Shown: one piece after another, positions 26,123 to 33,975 of the stretch | Numbering within the stretch: position 1 is the stretch's first letter | How the letters are laid out: each line of letters opens with the position of its first letter | Source of the DNA: Gloeocapsa sp. DLM2.Bin57 | Lineage (GTDB): Bacteria; Cyanobacteriota; Cyanobacteriia; Cyanobacteriales; Gloeocapsaceae | NCBI GenBank assembly: GCA_007693955.1 | Contig: RECR01000056.1 | Span: 1 to 41,136 of the forward strand | Direction of reading: 5' to 3' | DNA length: 41,136 nt | Notes under the pieces: model-generated | What the model was told of the DNA's origin: nothing | Database searches by the model: none | Seen by the model: only the letters and a program-made list of their open reading frames with translations | Made by a program: the position numbers and the translations under genes

Positions 26123-26193
26123 GCGGGTGTAGTTTAGTGGTAAAACCTCAGCCTTCCAAGCTGATGATGGGGGTTCGATTCCCCCCACCCGCT
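26123..26193 (+). tRNA. tRNA-Gly (UCC anticodon)
   Basis: The 71-nt cloverleaf has acceptor GCGGGTG paired with CACCCGC, D-arm with GTTTAGTGGTAAAAC, and anticodon stem TCAGC/GCTGA closing the loop CTTCCAA (anticodon TCC). The T-arm is GGGGGTTCGATTCCCCC. CCA is not encoded. It reads GGA and, by wobble, GGG codons. Confidence 0.95.
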
Positions 26194-26210
26194 TTTTGAC
26201 TTCTTCTAGT

Positions 26211-26281
26211 GCGGATATAGTTTAGTGGTAAAACCTCAGCTTCCCAAGCTGATGATGGGGGTTCGATTCCCCCTATCCGCT
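26211..26281 (+). tRNA. tRNA-Gly (CCC anticodon)
   Basis: A 71-nt near-copy of the preceding tRNA. The acceptor is GCGGATA with TATCCGC, the anticodon stem is identical and the loop TTCCCAA gives anticodon CCC, for GGG codons. The T-arm sequence GGGGGTTCGATTCCCCC is shared. It ends one base before the stop codon of the convergent flavin reductase gene. The 17-bp spacer to the first tRNA suggests one shared transcript. Confidence 0.95.
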
Positions 26282-26764
26282 TTAACCGCCATATTGCCAA
26301 CCAGTACTTTCGAGAAGCAGTTGATCGCCTTCTCTATGTATTCCTGCGGCGATGACTTCTCCTACGTAGATAGTATGATCGCCTTTAAAAACGCTATCCA
26401 CTACCTGACACTCAATATAACCGAGAGAATCGCTGATAATGGGACATCCTGTGGCTTCACCTTGGTAAAATTCTACATCTTCAAATTTATTACCGACTCT
26501 ACGTCGGGGTTTAAAAAATTTGGCGGCTAATTCTTTTTGATTGCTATCTAAAAAACTAATGGCGAAAACACCTGTTTTTTTGATAATCTCGTGAGAACTA
26601 GAATCTTGACGTACACAGTTAATCACCAAAGGAGGTACAAAAGAAGTCTGCATTAACCAACTGGCGGTAAAACCGTTTAATTCCTCTCCGTCTTTAACAC
26701 CACAAATGTAAAGACCGTGGGGAATCTTGCGTAACATTATTTTTTTAGCTTGTTCGTCTAGCAA
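26282..26764 (-). CDS. Flavin reductase-like domain protein
   Basis: The 160-residue protein matches the flavin-reductase-like FMN-binding fold: PHGLYICGV with the flavin-binding NGFTASWLMQTSFVPPLV, FAISFL, and the C-terminal GDHTIYVGEVIAAGIH. Such proteins reduce free flavin with NAD(P)H, or serve as the reductase half of larger systems such as cyanobacterial flavodiiron proteins. Its stop codon abuts the 3' end of tRNA-Gly(CCC) without a gap. Its exact physiological partner is unknown. Confidence 0.88.
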   Translation of the reverse strand: MLDEQAKKIMLRKIPHGLYICGVKDGEELNGFTASWLMQTSFVPPLVINCVRQDSSSHEIIKKTGVFAISFLDSNQKELAAKFFKPRRRVGNKFEDVEFYQGEATGCPIISDSLGYIECQVVDSVFKGDHTIYVGEVIAAGIHREGDQLLLESTGWQYGG

Positions 26765-26842
26765 AGTAATTTTACCCTAATTCTCTAGAATATTATAGAT
26801 TAAGGGGAGTATCTTTACGTCCTTTTTTGTGAAGGTAAATGA

Positions 26843-26848
26843 TATAAT
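26843..26848 (+). promoter_or_regulatory. Candidate -10 box for the SDR gene
   Basis: TATAAT lies 33 bp upstream of the ATG at 26882. The region 17 bp upstream holds no clear -35, so support is limited. Confidence 0.4.
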
Positions 26849-26881
26849 CTATGGGATTAATTTTAAGATTAACTTATTTGA

Positions 26882-27835
26882 ATGCAGCGTAAGCGAATAT
26901 TGTTAACAGGTGGAAGTGGTTGTATTGGTCACTATCTAGCTGAAGCATTAATTAAAGAAACCGAACACGAAATCTATCTATTAGTCAGAAATCCTGGTAA
27001 GTTGCTGTTTGACTATCAATATCGTCAGGGAATCACTATTTTAGAGGGTGATTTACGAGATATCGACAAATATCAGGAGTTGTTGGGTTCAATCAATGTC
27101 GCTATTTTAGCTGCAACTTCTTGGGGGGGAGATAATGAGATTTTTGATATTAACGTTAGTAGCACTATTAAGTTACTAAATTTTTTAGATCTAGATGTCT
27201 GTGAACAAGTTATCTACTTTTCTACAGCGAGTATCTTAGATCATCAGAATCAATTATTACCCGAAGCTAGAGACATTGGTACTAATTACATTAAGAGTAA
27301 ATATGAATGTTATACTAAATTGTCAGAATTAGCGATCGCCCCCAAAATTACGACTATTTTTCCCACACTAGTATTAGGAGGAGATCAAGATAAACCCTAT
27401 TCTCACATTTCAGCGGGATTACCGAAGATAGTAGAATGGGTTAATTTAGCCCGTTGGTTTCAAGCTGATGGTAGTTTTCACTTTATCCACGCTAGAGATA
27501 TAGCCCAAATTGTTACTTATTTAGTTAATCATCCCCCTGATGAAGTTAGAGAATTTGTGATCGGGAATGATCCTTTAACGGTTAATCAAGCGATGGAGGA
27601 AGTTTGCGCTTATTTTGGTAAAAGAATTTGGTTAAGGATTCCTTTGTCTTTATGGTTAGCCAAGATTTTTATCAAGGTTTTTTATATCAGAATGGCTGAT
27701 TGGGATAGATTTTGCTTAAACTATCGTCATTTTACTTATAAAAATTATGTTAATCCTGCTCAATTTGCTTTAACTAATTACTGTAATGATTTAGGCGACG
27801 CGTTAAAACTAGCGGGAATAGTACCAAAAAAGTAA
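26882..27835 (+). CDS. NAD(P)-dependent epimerase/dehydratase (extended SDR)
   Basis: The 317-residue protein starts with the Rossmann nucleotide-binding motif TGGSGCIG (9-16). It has DLRDIDKYQ, the active-site tyrosine and lysine in YIKSKYE (YxxxK), and FIHARDIAQIVTYL in the substrate-domain region. Substrate cannot be inferred; sugar nucleotide or isoprenoid substrates are typical. Its 3' end is 2 bp from the convergent J-domain gene. Confidence 0.88.
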   Translation: MQRKRILLTGGSGCIGHYLAEALIKETEHEIYLLVRNPGKLLFDYQYRQGITILEGDLRDIDKYQELLGSINVAILAATSWGGDNEIFDINVSSTIKLLNFLDLDVCEQVIYFSTASILDHQNQLLPEARDIGTNYIKSKYECYTKLSELAIAPKITTIFPTLVLGGDQDKPYSHISAGLPKIVEWVNLARWFQADGSFHFIHARDIAQIVTYLVNHPPDEVREFVIGNDPLTVNQAMEEVCAYFGKRIWLRIPLSLWLAKIFIKVFYIRMADWDRFCLNYRHFTYKNYVNPAQFALTNYCNDLGDALKLAGIVPKK

Positions 27836-27837
27836 AT

Positions 27838-28548
27838 CTAGAGGAAATTTTCAGCGAGACTACTAGCTTCTGCTTGTAGTTGTTTAGCTATTCTAAACAA
27901 TTCTTGACCCGTATGTAAATTACTTTCACAATAATTTTGGGTAAATAACTCTAACTCATCTAAACCATCGCTAACCTGATTGAGACAATAGTAGAGATTA
28001 GCTGCTAGTTTAGCCAATTTAGGGGGGTTAGGTTGATGGTGGAGACAGAGACGGGCTTTAATGAGATATTTACGGGAAGAAGATAAATAAAGCTGGAAAT
28101 CCCTCATGAGTTGATCATCAAAAGGATCTCCTGCGAGAGCGTCTATTTGTTGCTGTAGGGGTTCAATAATCGAGGATAACCATTGATTAATTGGGAGATA
28201 AACCTGTTGTAACCACCGTTCAAATTGTGCCTCAACTTGGCGTTCTCTCTCTCGCTGACGTTGATAATCTTTTTGTACTTGTTGGGTTCTTTTTTCCCTT
28301 TGTACATAGACTTCAGTGCGAATATGCTGACGTTGTTGACGCAGTTGGCGATCGTAGTTACGACGTCGTTGAGGATCGCCAAGTACTTCATAAGCTGCGT
28401 TGATAGAGACAATTTTATTGTGGTCAGCTTCGCTATTTTGACTATCGGGATGATATTGTTTCACTAAATTGCGATAGGCTGATTTAACCTCTGTTTGAGA
28501 GGCTTGTTGAGTAATTCCCAGGATTTGATAGTGATTATCCTCTGACAT
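27838..28548 (-). CDS. J-domain protein with an unrecognised helical C-terminal region
   Basis: The 236-residue protein has an N-terminal J domain with HPD at 33-35 (VKQYHPDSQN) and the typical end NAAYEVLGDPQRRRNYDRQL. Zinc repeats and the DnaJ C-terminal domains are absent. The rest is a highly charged coiled-coil-like stretch (about 70-125) and a helical domain of unknown fold. It should recruit DnaK to particular clients (type III J-protein). It begins 1 bp after the cysK stop, so it is co-transcribed with cysK. Confidence 0.88.
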   Translation of the reverse strand: MSEDNHYQILGITQQASQTEVKSAYRNLVKQYHPDSQNSEADHNKIVSINAAYEVLGDPQRRRNYDRQLRQQRQHIRTEVYVQREKRTQQVQKDYQRQRERERQVEAQFERWLQQVYLPINQWLSSIIEPLQQQIDALAGDPFDDQLMRDFQLYLSSSRKYLIKARLCLHHQPNPPKLAKLAANLYYCLNQVSDGLDELELFTQNYCESNLHTGQELFRIAKQLQAEASSLAENFL

Positions 28549-28549
28549 A

Positions 28550-29524
28550 TTATGCTTTTAAATCAACTAATTGCTTAGAATCGTCTTCTTCTATGTCTTT
28601 AAACAAAGGGGTACTGAGATAACGTTCTCCAAAACTAGGTTGAATCATCACAATCATTTTACCTTGGTTTTCTGGTCGTTTACCTACTTTAATGGCTGCA
28701 CATAAAGCCGCCCCTGCAGAAATACCCGAGAGAATACCTTCTTCTTTAGCTAAGCGACGACCATAAATCATGGCTTCCTCATCGCTAATGGTAACTACTT
28801 CATCGATTAATTCTACGTTGAGTACATCCGGGACAAATCCTGCGCCAATTCCTTGGATTTTATGGGGACCGGGATTACCTCCAGATAAAACTGGGCTGTT
28901 AGTCGGTTCAACGGCGATCGCCCGAAAAGAGGATTTATACTTTTTAAGTTTTTGGGCTACTCCTGTAATTGTGCCTCCTGTACCTACTCCTGAGATAAGG
29001 ATATCAACTTTACCGTCTGTATCTGCCCAGATTTCTTCTGCGGTAGTTAAGTTATGGATTTCTGGGTTAGCCGGATTACTAAACTGTTGAAGCATATAAG
29101 CATCAGCAATGGAGGCTACTATTTCTTGTGCTCTTTTGATACAACCACTCATCCCTAATGGTCCTGGTGTTAATTCTAACTTAGCGCCATAGGCTTTTAA
29201 CATTGCCCTTCTTTCTTGGCTCATAGTTTCAGGCATGGTTAAGATAATTTGATAACCTTTAGCTGCTGCTGCCATCGCTAGTGCTATACCTGTGTTTCCT
29301 GATGTTGGTTCAACTAGGATAGTTTTACCTGGGGTGATTAATCCCTCTTCTTCAGCTTTATTAATCATGTTAACCCCGATACGATCTTTTACCGAAGCTG
29401 CTGGGTTCATTCCTTCGAGTTTGACGATGATTTCAGCTACACAACCTTCTTGTTGGGGGATGCGATTCAGTCTAATTAGGGGAGTTTTACCGACTAATTC
29501 GGTAATATTTTCGGCAATTTTCAT
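28550..29524 (-). CDS. cysK: Cysteine synthase A (O-acetylserine sulfhydrylase)
   Basis: The 324-residue PLP enzyme makes cysteine from O-acetylserine and sulfide. Signature features are the PLP lysine K46 in [10 protein letters not shown], the substrate-binding TSGNTG (74-79), the phosphate loop [10 protein letters not shown] and [10 protein letters not shown] near the C-terminus. It is followed 1 bp later by a J-protein gene, and preceded by a structured RNA with terminator (29572-29775). Confidence 0.95.
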   Translation of the reverse strand: MKIAENITELVGKTPLIRLNRIPQQEGCVAEIIVKLEGMNPAASVKDRIGVNMINKAEEEGLITPGKTILVEPTSGNTGIALAMAAAAKGYQIILTMPETMSQERRAMLKAYGAKLELTPGPLGMSGCIKRAQEIVASIADAYMLQQFSNPANPEIHNLTTAEEIWADTDGKVDILISGVGTGGTITGVAQKLKKYKSSFRAIAVEPTNSPVLSGGNPGPHKIQGIGAGFVPDVLNVELIDEVVTISDEEAMIYGRRLAKEEGILSGISAGAALCAAIKVGKRPENQGKMIVMIQPSFGERYLSTPLFKDIEEDDSKQLVDLKA

Positions 29525-29550
29525 ACTGTGAAGATTAACTTATTTTTTTT

Positions 29551-29556
29551 AGTATA
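29551..29556 (-). promoter_or_regulatory. Candidate -10 box of a cysK promoter
   Basis: On the minus strand TATACT lies 27 bp before the cysK ATG and just downstream of the RNA's terminator. The -35 position overlaps the T-run and has no match. It suggests cysK can be transcribed on its own, independently of read-through. Confidence 0.4.
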
Positions 29557-29571
29557 GTCTAACTTTTGTCT

Positions 29572-29610
29572 CGAAAAAGCAAAAACCCCCACAGAAGTAT
29601 CTGTAAGGGT
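29572..29610 (-). terminator. Strong intrinsic terminator upstream of cysK
   Basis: Read on the minus strand, ACCCTTACAGA pairs over 11 bp with TCTGTGGGGGT (29600-29610 with 29585-29595; two G-U pairs) around a 4-nt loop, followed by TTTTTGCTTTTT. It ends the RNA described at 29611-29775. Confidence 0.88.
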
Positions 29611-29775
29611 AAGTTGTTGCGGGTCTGCTAGTTGAAACCTGACTGCCGGGAGGAACTCCCACAAGTACAATATATATTGACTGTTAGAGAACAGCCCCGG
29701 CGCTCAGCCGGCTAACTTCAACTAGGAGACCCATGATTTTACTACTATCTGTCATGGGCATCACCTCCTTTGCTC
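29611..29775 (-). ncRNA. Structured RNA of unknown class upstream of cysK (leader or stand-alone RNA)
   Basis: On the minus strand a closing stem is formed by GGGTCT and TAGTTGAA (29717-29732) with TTCAACTA and AGACCC (29621-29637), about 15 pairs with one mismatch. It encloses further hairpins: AGCCGGC with GCCGGGGCT, CTGTT/AACAG, the palindrome CAATATATATTG, and GGGAG/CTCCC. A separate hairpin CCCATGA/TCATGGG precedes it, and the terminator follows. A near-perfect ribosome binding site and a 23-codon ORF overlap its 5' half. I recognise no Rfam class. It may be an attenuator for cysK or an independent small RNA. Confidence 0.65.
29684..29755 (-). CDS. Short ORF in the cysK leader, 23 codons, possible leader peptide
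   Basis: The frame starts MTDSSKIMGL and ends SAGAVL before a TAA. It is preceded at 8 nt by AAGGAGG within AAGGAGGTGAT, an 11-nt exact complement to the 16S rRNA 3' end. An upstream ATG at 29761 lies too close to that site. The ORF covers the 5' half of the RNA's closing stem, so translation would disturb it. I see no similarity to a known peptide. Confidence 0.5.
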   Translation of the reverse strand: MTDSSKIMGLLVEVSRLSAGAVL

Positions 29776-29848
29776 CCTAAGCGGTTAATGTCTTAGTTAG
29801 TTGTTGTCATTTAAGTTAGCATAGAATTTAGCAAAAGGCAAGGGATTT

Positions 29849-30718
29849 TTAAAATTTTGTCCAATTTTCGGGAATTAAATCACTGGTATCTCTGGATTTG
29901 ACGGCAAACCATTGTTTAGGTGCACAAACTATTTTGTCGGGATTGGTATTTAACCATGCTCCCCACCAGCTAAATGTACTATTAGCTATGATGTTGTGGT
30001 TACAAAGACTCATCAGTTGTAAGTCTTCAAAATCTGGTTGACTCTTGACAAAAATCATTTTATGTGGTATGTAAAAGTTAGCTTTTACCCAGTCTAAATC
30101 ATCAGAAAAGATGAAGAAAACGGGATTGTTAAGATATTGTTGGAGATAATTAACGCAGTTTTGATAATATTCGAGAGAACAAATGCCATGAATACGATTT
30201 AAATCTGGTTCGTTAACATAGTCTCCTCGACGAATGTGTAGGGAAACCGACTCACTATTATTTATTTGTTCTACAATTTTTGGATCGGGTTGAGTTTTAA
30301 AAGAAAAATCTTCTTGTAATAAAATATCGCGAATATCTTGAAAATACTTTTCTGTTTGCCAATACCCTTTTAAGTATAAATTTTTAGGTAAAGAAAATAA
30401 ACTAGGGTCAAATTCAAATCTAGTTTGATTAACAATCATTTTTTGAGGAGGTAGTTGTAATAACTTACGGGTTTTTGAGTTAAGGGAACTGAGGATATTT
30501 CTTTTAAAGAAGAAGTCTAAATCTGCTTGAGTAGCGATATTGTCTTGAATATTAAAACAATTAAGGCTATATTTACGCTTCTGTTTAAAAGTTTCTACAC
30601 CCTTGTACCAGTTAATATCTAATTTCAAGGAAGTGGAATGTAAAAGAGACAATTTTCTTCCTAAAGCGTATTGAAACATTTGGTTTCCTAAACCATCGGT
30701 TAGACGAACAATAATCAT
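29849..30718 (-). CDS. Alpha-1,2-fucosyltransferase-like (GT11) glycosyltransferase
   Basis: The 289-residue protein matches family GT11. It has an N-terminal VRLTDGLGNQMFQYALGRKL, the GDP-fucose-binding HIRRGDYV (near residue 162), FFIFSDDLDWV and the C-terminal NSTFSWWGAWL. Enzymes of this family transfer fucose from GDP-fucose to a galactose of a surface glycan. It has no membrane segment. No GDP-fucose synthesis genes are in the window. It is beside pseudogenes (30805-31544), the type of region where surface-sugar genes are gained and lost. Confidence 0.9.
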   Translation of the reverse strand: MIIVRLTDGLGNQMFQYALGRKLSLLHSTSLKLDINWYKGVETFKQKRKYSLNCFNIQDNIATQADLDFFFKRNILSSLNSKTRKLLQLPPQKMIVNQTRFEFDPSLFSLPKNLYLKGYWQTEKYFQDIRDILLQEDFSFKTQPDPKIVEQINNSESVSLHIRRGDYVNEPDLNRIHGICSLEYYQNCVNYLQQYLNNPVFFIFSDDLDWVKANFYIPHKMIFVKSQPDFEDLQLMSLCNHNIIANSTFSWWGAWLNTNPDKIVCAPKQWFAVKSRDTSDLIPENWTKF

Positions 30719-30804
30719 AAAAGATATATCTCCAAAATTTACTCTAGTATCAATCTAAGTACGCAAGACCCAAAATTTGGCATCATGACTACTATTGTCT
30801 GACT

Positions 30805-31121
30805 TTGTTGCGTCAAAAGATCTCAGAAACCTTAGCTAACTATGGATTCACTCAAACAACTGCGACTATTTTAGATATTGGTTGTGACTTGTCGGGAAAA
30901 CCAGATATTCTTATTAAAACAGCAAAAACAATACCAATAGCTGATAATTCGATGGGGTTGTTTCCTTTCAAGTACTCGAACACGTCTGGGATTTAGACTG
31001 GTATCTAGGAGAATGTTATCGTATCTTGAAACCAGGTGGCTGGTTATATCATCCCCGTCCTACAGATTGTCGTCGTTGGACTAAAGAAAATACGGGAATT
31101 ATGGAGACAACCGATACCTAG
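30805..31121 (+). pseudogene. Decayed SAM-dependent methyltransferase gene
   Basis: One frame reads ATILDIGCDLSGKPDI followed by IPIADNS. After a frameshift near 30965 another frame continues FQVLEHVWDLDWYLGECYRI, then LKPGGWLYHPRPTDCRRWTK and ends at 31121. Together these are the SAM-binding motif and the VLEHV, LKPGG and HPxPTDxRRWT blocks of a class I methyltransferase, with the first half shortened. The 5' end is not clear. It is not translated as one protein. Confidence 0.75.
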
Positions 31122-31187
31122 ATTAGAGTACAAATAGCTTATTATTAGATTACAGGACAACCAGAGATTCCCAAGAATTATTAACCA

Positions 31188-31544
31188 AGTTATAGGGGAG
31201 ATCCCAACGCGGGTATATTGGGTTTAGATAAGCAAAGATATAGTTCTTATGATGTTGGTCAATCTTTGTTGATTTTACCAAGTAATTGGTTAGGAATGAA
31301 ACTAGGTAGATTTTTTCCTCAATTAGCGGAAAGACAATTATTAAGATTCTGGGTAATTAATGCGGTAATTAGTTCTTTAGGTTTTTTATTATAGCTAGAA
31401 AACTTAATTTTCTTCTGGAGATATCAACCTGAAAATATAGAAATCGAGGAATTATATGAAGAATAACAAATAGCAATTAAATACTTGAAGATAACTTTTT
31501 TACCTTTTAACTTGAGAGATTTAGTTCTTAAAAATAATAATTAA
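31188..31544 (+). pseudogene. Decayed gene of an unknown membrane-type protein with two in-frame stops
   Basis: A single frame of 119 codons runs from 31188 to TAA at 31542-31544. It is broken by TAG at 31392 and TAA at about 31464. It reads GDPNAGILGLDKQRYSSYDV, later a hydrophobic segment, then FFWRYQPENIEIEELYEE, and a final ITFLPFNLRDLVLKN. The composition is protein-like throughout, so the stops look like recent damage. I do not recognise the family. Its true 5' end is lost. Confidence 0.65.
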
Positions 31545-31708
31545 AGTTTAGAGAATCTGTGTCTATTATTAATAATAGTGTGGTGGCTAATTTTTGGGTT
31601 AGCTATAGTGTTAACTGTGACTTGGCTCAGGAAAGCTTTACTTTAGTAAATGTTTTGCTAAAATACAGGAAAATTAGTAACAATTGCGGCTAGAAGAGGA
31701 GGAAACGA

Positions 31709-31939
31709 GTGGTTTATACAGAAGAAGCCCATCAACAAACCGTAGAATCAGAAATTATCACGGCAGCTCGAAAAATATACGATACTTATTATAGATTACA
31801 TGGAACAACAGCCAGAACTCCCATTGGAGTAGCTTTAGATGAGAAAACCCATAGAGGTCAATTGTTGTTTACCAAAGCACCAATATTATTACCAGGAGAG
31901 TGTTTTGTTTCCGTCAATCAACTAGAATCAGAAGCTTAA
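31709..31939 (+). CDS. Small hypothetical protein, 76 residues, GTG start
   Basis: The GTG at 31709 is preceded by a good ribosome binding site GAGGAGGA at 31695-31702. The hydrophilic protein has a helix with IITAARKIYDTYYRLHGTT, then a beta-rich end with RGQLLFTKAPILLPGECFVSV. No membrane segments or known motifs. It is 4 bp upstream of pilD, hence in the same operon. I do not recognise the family. Confidence 0.7.
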   Translation: MVYTEEAHQQTVESEIITAARKIYDTYYRLHGTTARTPIGVALDEKTHRGQLLFTKAPILLPGECFVSVNQLESEA

Positions 31940-31943
31940 AAAA

Positions 31944-32762
31944 ATGTGGATAAGTGCGATCGCAGATCTAGTTATACAAACCTTTGTATTTGTATTTGGC
32001 GCAGCGATAGGAAGTTTTCTCAACGTGTTAGTCTATCGTCTCCCTGCGAAAATACCCCTAACCCATCCACCTTCACGATGTCCTAAATGTTTACATCCTT
32101 TGGGAAAAACAGAGAATATACCCATATTGGGTTGGTTATGGTTGAGAGGACGTTGTCGCTGGTGTAAAACAGAGATATCATGGCGCTATCCTGGGGTAGA
32201 GACTTTCTGTGCTGTTTTATTTGTCTTGGTATTTCGTGAATTTGGGTTTAGTTGGTTTACTATTGGTTATTGGGGGTTAGTCAGTTGGCTAATAGCTTTA
32301 GCTTTAATCGATTTAGATACGATGATTTTACCCAATGAATTGACCCAATCTGGTTTAGTCATGGGATTAGGATTTCAATTTATCCTTGGATGTTACGAGG
32401 GTTCATTGACTGGAGGTATCCAAAGATTAATGGGAGGTGTGGTAGGTGCTGTTTTAGGTATCTGGTTATTTGAAGCTATAATTCTGATTGGGACGATCGC
32501 CCTAGGACAAGCAGCGATGGGAGGAGGAGACGCGAAATTAGCAGCGATGATAGGTGCTTGGTTAGGCTGGAAATATCTATTATTAACAGGGTTTCTAGCT
32601 TGTTTATTAGGAGCTATCATCGGAGGAGGAGCGATCGCCCTAGGGTGGATTAGTCGCAGACAACCCATACCTTTTGGTCCTTTTCTAGTATTAGGAGCAG
32701 GTATAAGTCTATTTTGGGGAAATGCGATAATCTCTGGTTACATGAATTTATTTTTCCTTTGA
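31944..32762 (+). CDS. pilD: Type IV prepilin peptidase (PilD, family A24)
   Basis: The 272-residue membrane protein cleaves and N-methylates prepilins. It has the N-terminal GSFLNVLVYRLP motif, a cytoplasmic zinc site C46-x2-C49 and C71-x2-C74, and the catalytic aspartates in IDLDTMILPNE (D123/D125) and GGGDAKLAAMIG. About seven membrane helices follow the A24 pattern. It is away from the pilBTC cluster (8526-12881), with accD-region genes downstream. Confidence 0.93.
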   Translation: MWISAIADLVIQTFVFVFGAAIGSFLNVLVYRLPAKIPLTHPPSRCPKCLHPLGKTENIPILGWLWLRGRCRWCKTEISWRYPGVETFCAVLFVLVFREFGFSWFTIGYWGLVSWLIALALIDLDTMILPNELTQSGLVMGLGFQFILGCYEGSLTGGIQRLMGGVVGAVLGIWLFEAIILIGTIALGQAAMGGGDAKLAAMIGAWLGWKYLLLTGFLACLLGAIIGGGAIALGWISRRQPIPFGPFLVLGAGISLFWGNAIISGYMNLFFL

Positions 32763-32803
32763 AATTGGGAATTAACTGCTACTTGATTGCTAAAATAACT
32801 ATT

Positions 32804-33010
32804 GTGTCTTGGATTACACTGAGAACCACCGTTGCTCGCCCGGAAGCCGAACTAATGCAGCAAATACTAGCCGCTCACGATATCCCTAGTCGAGTGATTG
32901 ATATAGGAGTAGGATTCTACTGTGGTCAAGGTAGTCAGGTAGCTTTACAGGTTTTGCCTAAAGACCAATGGACAGCTTACCTGTTACTGAGTCCTGTAGA
33001 AGATAATTAA
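32804..33010 (+). CDS. DUF2007-type small protein
   Basis: The frame is open from 32714, inside pilD, but the likely start is the GTG at 32804. This gives a 68-residue protein beginning MSWITLRTTVARPEAEL and continuing LMQQILAAHDIPSRVIDIG. The pattern resembles DUF2007 proteins (putative signal-transducing fold). A conserved LLLSPVED-like end is present. No catalytic motif; function unknown. Confidence 0.7.
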   Translation: MSWITLRTTVARPEAELMQQILAAHDIPSRVIDIGVGFYCGQGSQVALQVLPKDQWTAYLLLSPVEDN

Positions 33011-33034
33011 ATTTGAGATAAAGTTTTTAAAAAT

Positions 33035-33970
33035 ATGTCTTTGTTCGATTGGTTTGATAATTTACGAAAATCAGAGCCGAAAATTCAAAAACAGCAAGAA
33101 CGAGAAATTGCTGACGGTTTGTGGACAAAATGTCCCTCTTGTGGTGTACTAACCTATACCAAAGATTTACAAGCTAATCAGTTTGTCTGTGCTGAATGTG
33201 GACACCATCTCCTGATTAATAGTAATCAAAGGATCGCTCAGTTAATCGATCCCCAAACTTGGCAACCTCTTAATGAGCATCTCCACGCAGGCGATCCTCT
33301 GGAATTTCGCGATCGCAAAGCCTATAGCGATCGACTCAAAGAAACACAGCTAAAAACGGGTCTCAAAGACGCGGTACAAACAGGAACAGGTTTATTAGGT
33401 GGATTTCCCGTAGCTTTAGGAGTGATGGACTTTCGCTTTATGGGGGGGAGTATGGGTTCAGTGGTAGGAGAAAAACTCTGTAGATTGATTGAACACGCAA
33501 CTGCAAATTGTCTCCCTGTAATTATTATCTGTGCTTCAGGTGGAGCAAGAATGCAAGAGGGGATGTTAAGTTTAATGCAAATGGCGAAAATCTCAGGGGC
33601 TTTATCACTACACCGCGAAGCAGGATTGTTGTACATTCCCGTACTGACTCACCCTACCACAGGTGGAGTAACCGCGAGTTTTGCGATGTTAGGTGATTTA
33701 ATACTAGCTGAGCCAAAAGCAACCATTGGATTCGCAGGAAAACGCGTCATAGAACAAACTTTACGGGAAAAACTCCCCGAAGGGTTTCAAACCTCAGAAT
33801 ATCTCTTGGAACATGGTTTTATTGACGCCATCATCCCTCGTACAGAGTTAAAAGAAACTTTAGCTCAATTAGTGGGTCTTCATCAACCTTTCTGCTCTCC
33901 TTTACTAATCAATGAACATGAGGATCTAGTAGTTCCAGAAGAGCAAAATCACTTAGTACCGCGATTATAA
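33035..33970 (+). CDS. accD: Acetyl-CoA carboxylase carboxyltransferase subunit beta (AccD)
   Basis: The 311-residue subunit joins AccA to transfer carboxyl groups from biotin to acetyl-CoA, the first step in fatty acid synthesis. The N-terminal zinc finger has C33, C36, C52 and C55. The crotonase-fold core includes [36 protein letters not shown] and [17 protein letters not shown]. It is flanked by unrelated genes in an operon, with holB 5 bp downstream. Confidence 0.95.
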   Translation: MSLFDWFDNLRKSEPKIQKQQEREIADGLWTKCPSCGVLTYTKDLQANQFVCAECGHHLLINSNQRIAQLIDPQTWQPLNEHLHAGDPLEFRDRKAYSDRLKETQLKTGLKDAVQTGTGLLGGFPVALGVMDFRFMGGSMGSVVGEKLCRLIEHATANCLPVIIICASGGARMQEGMLSLMQMAKISGALSLHREAGLLYIPVLTHPTTGGVTASFAMLGDLILAEPKATIGFAGKRVIEQTLREKLPEGFQTSEYLLEHGFIDAIIPRTELKETLAQLVGLHQPFCSPLLINEHEDLVVPEEQNHLVPRL

Positions 33971-33975
33971 CCACA

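Noticed and set aside
29611-29775. Glutamine riboswitch (glnA or downstream-peptide type) or tmRNA
   Set aside because: The conserved core sequences of these RNAs, and a tmRNA tag or alanine acceptor stem, are not visible.
31561-31660. Short hydrophobic frame after the pseudogene
   Set aside because: A short frame with WWLIFGLAIV-like residues lacks a convincing start and ribosome binding site; it may be more debris of the same region.
32714-32803. Upstream start of the DUF2007-type gene
   Set aside because: It lies inside the pilD coding end and adds a sequence unlike the family; GTG at 32804 fits better.
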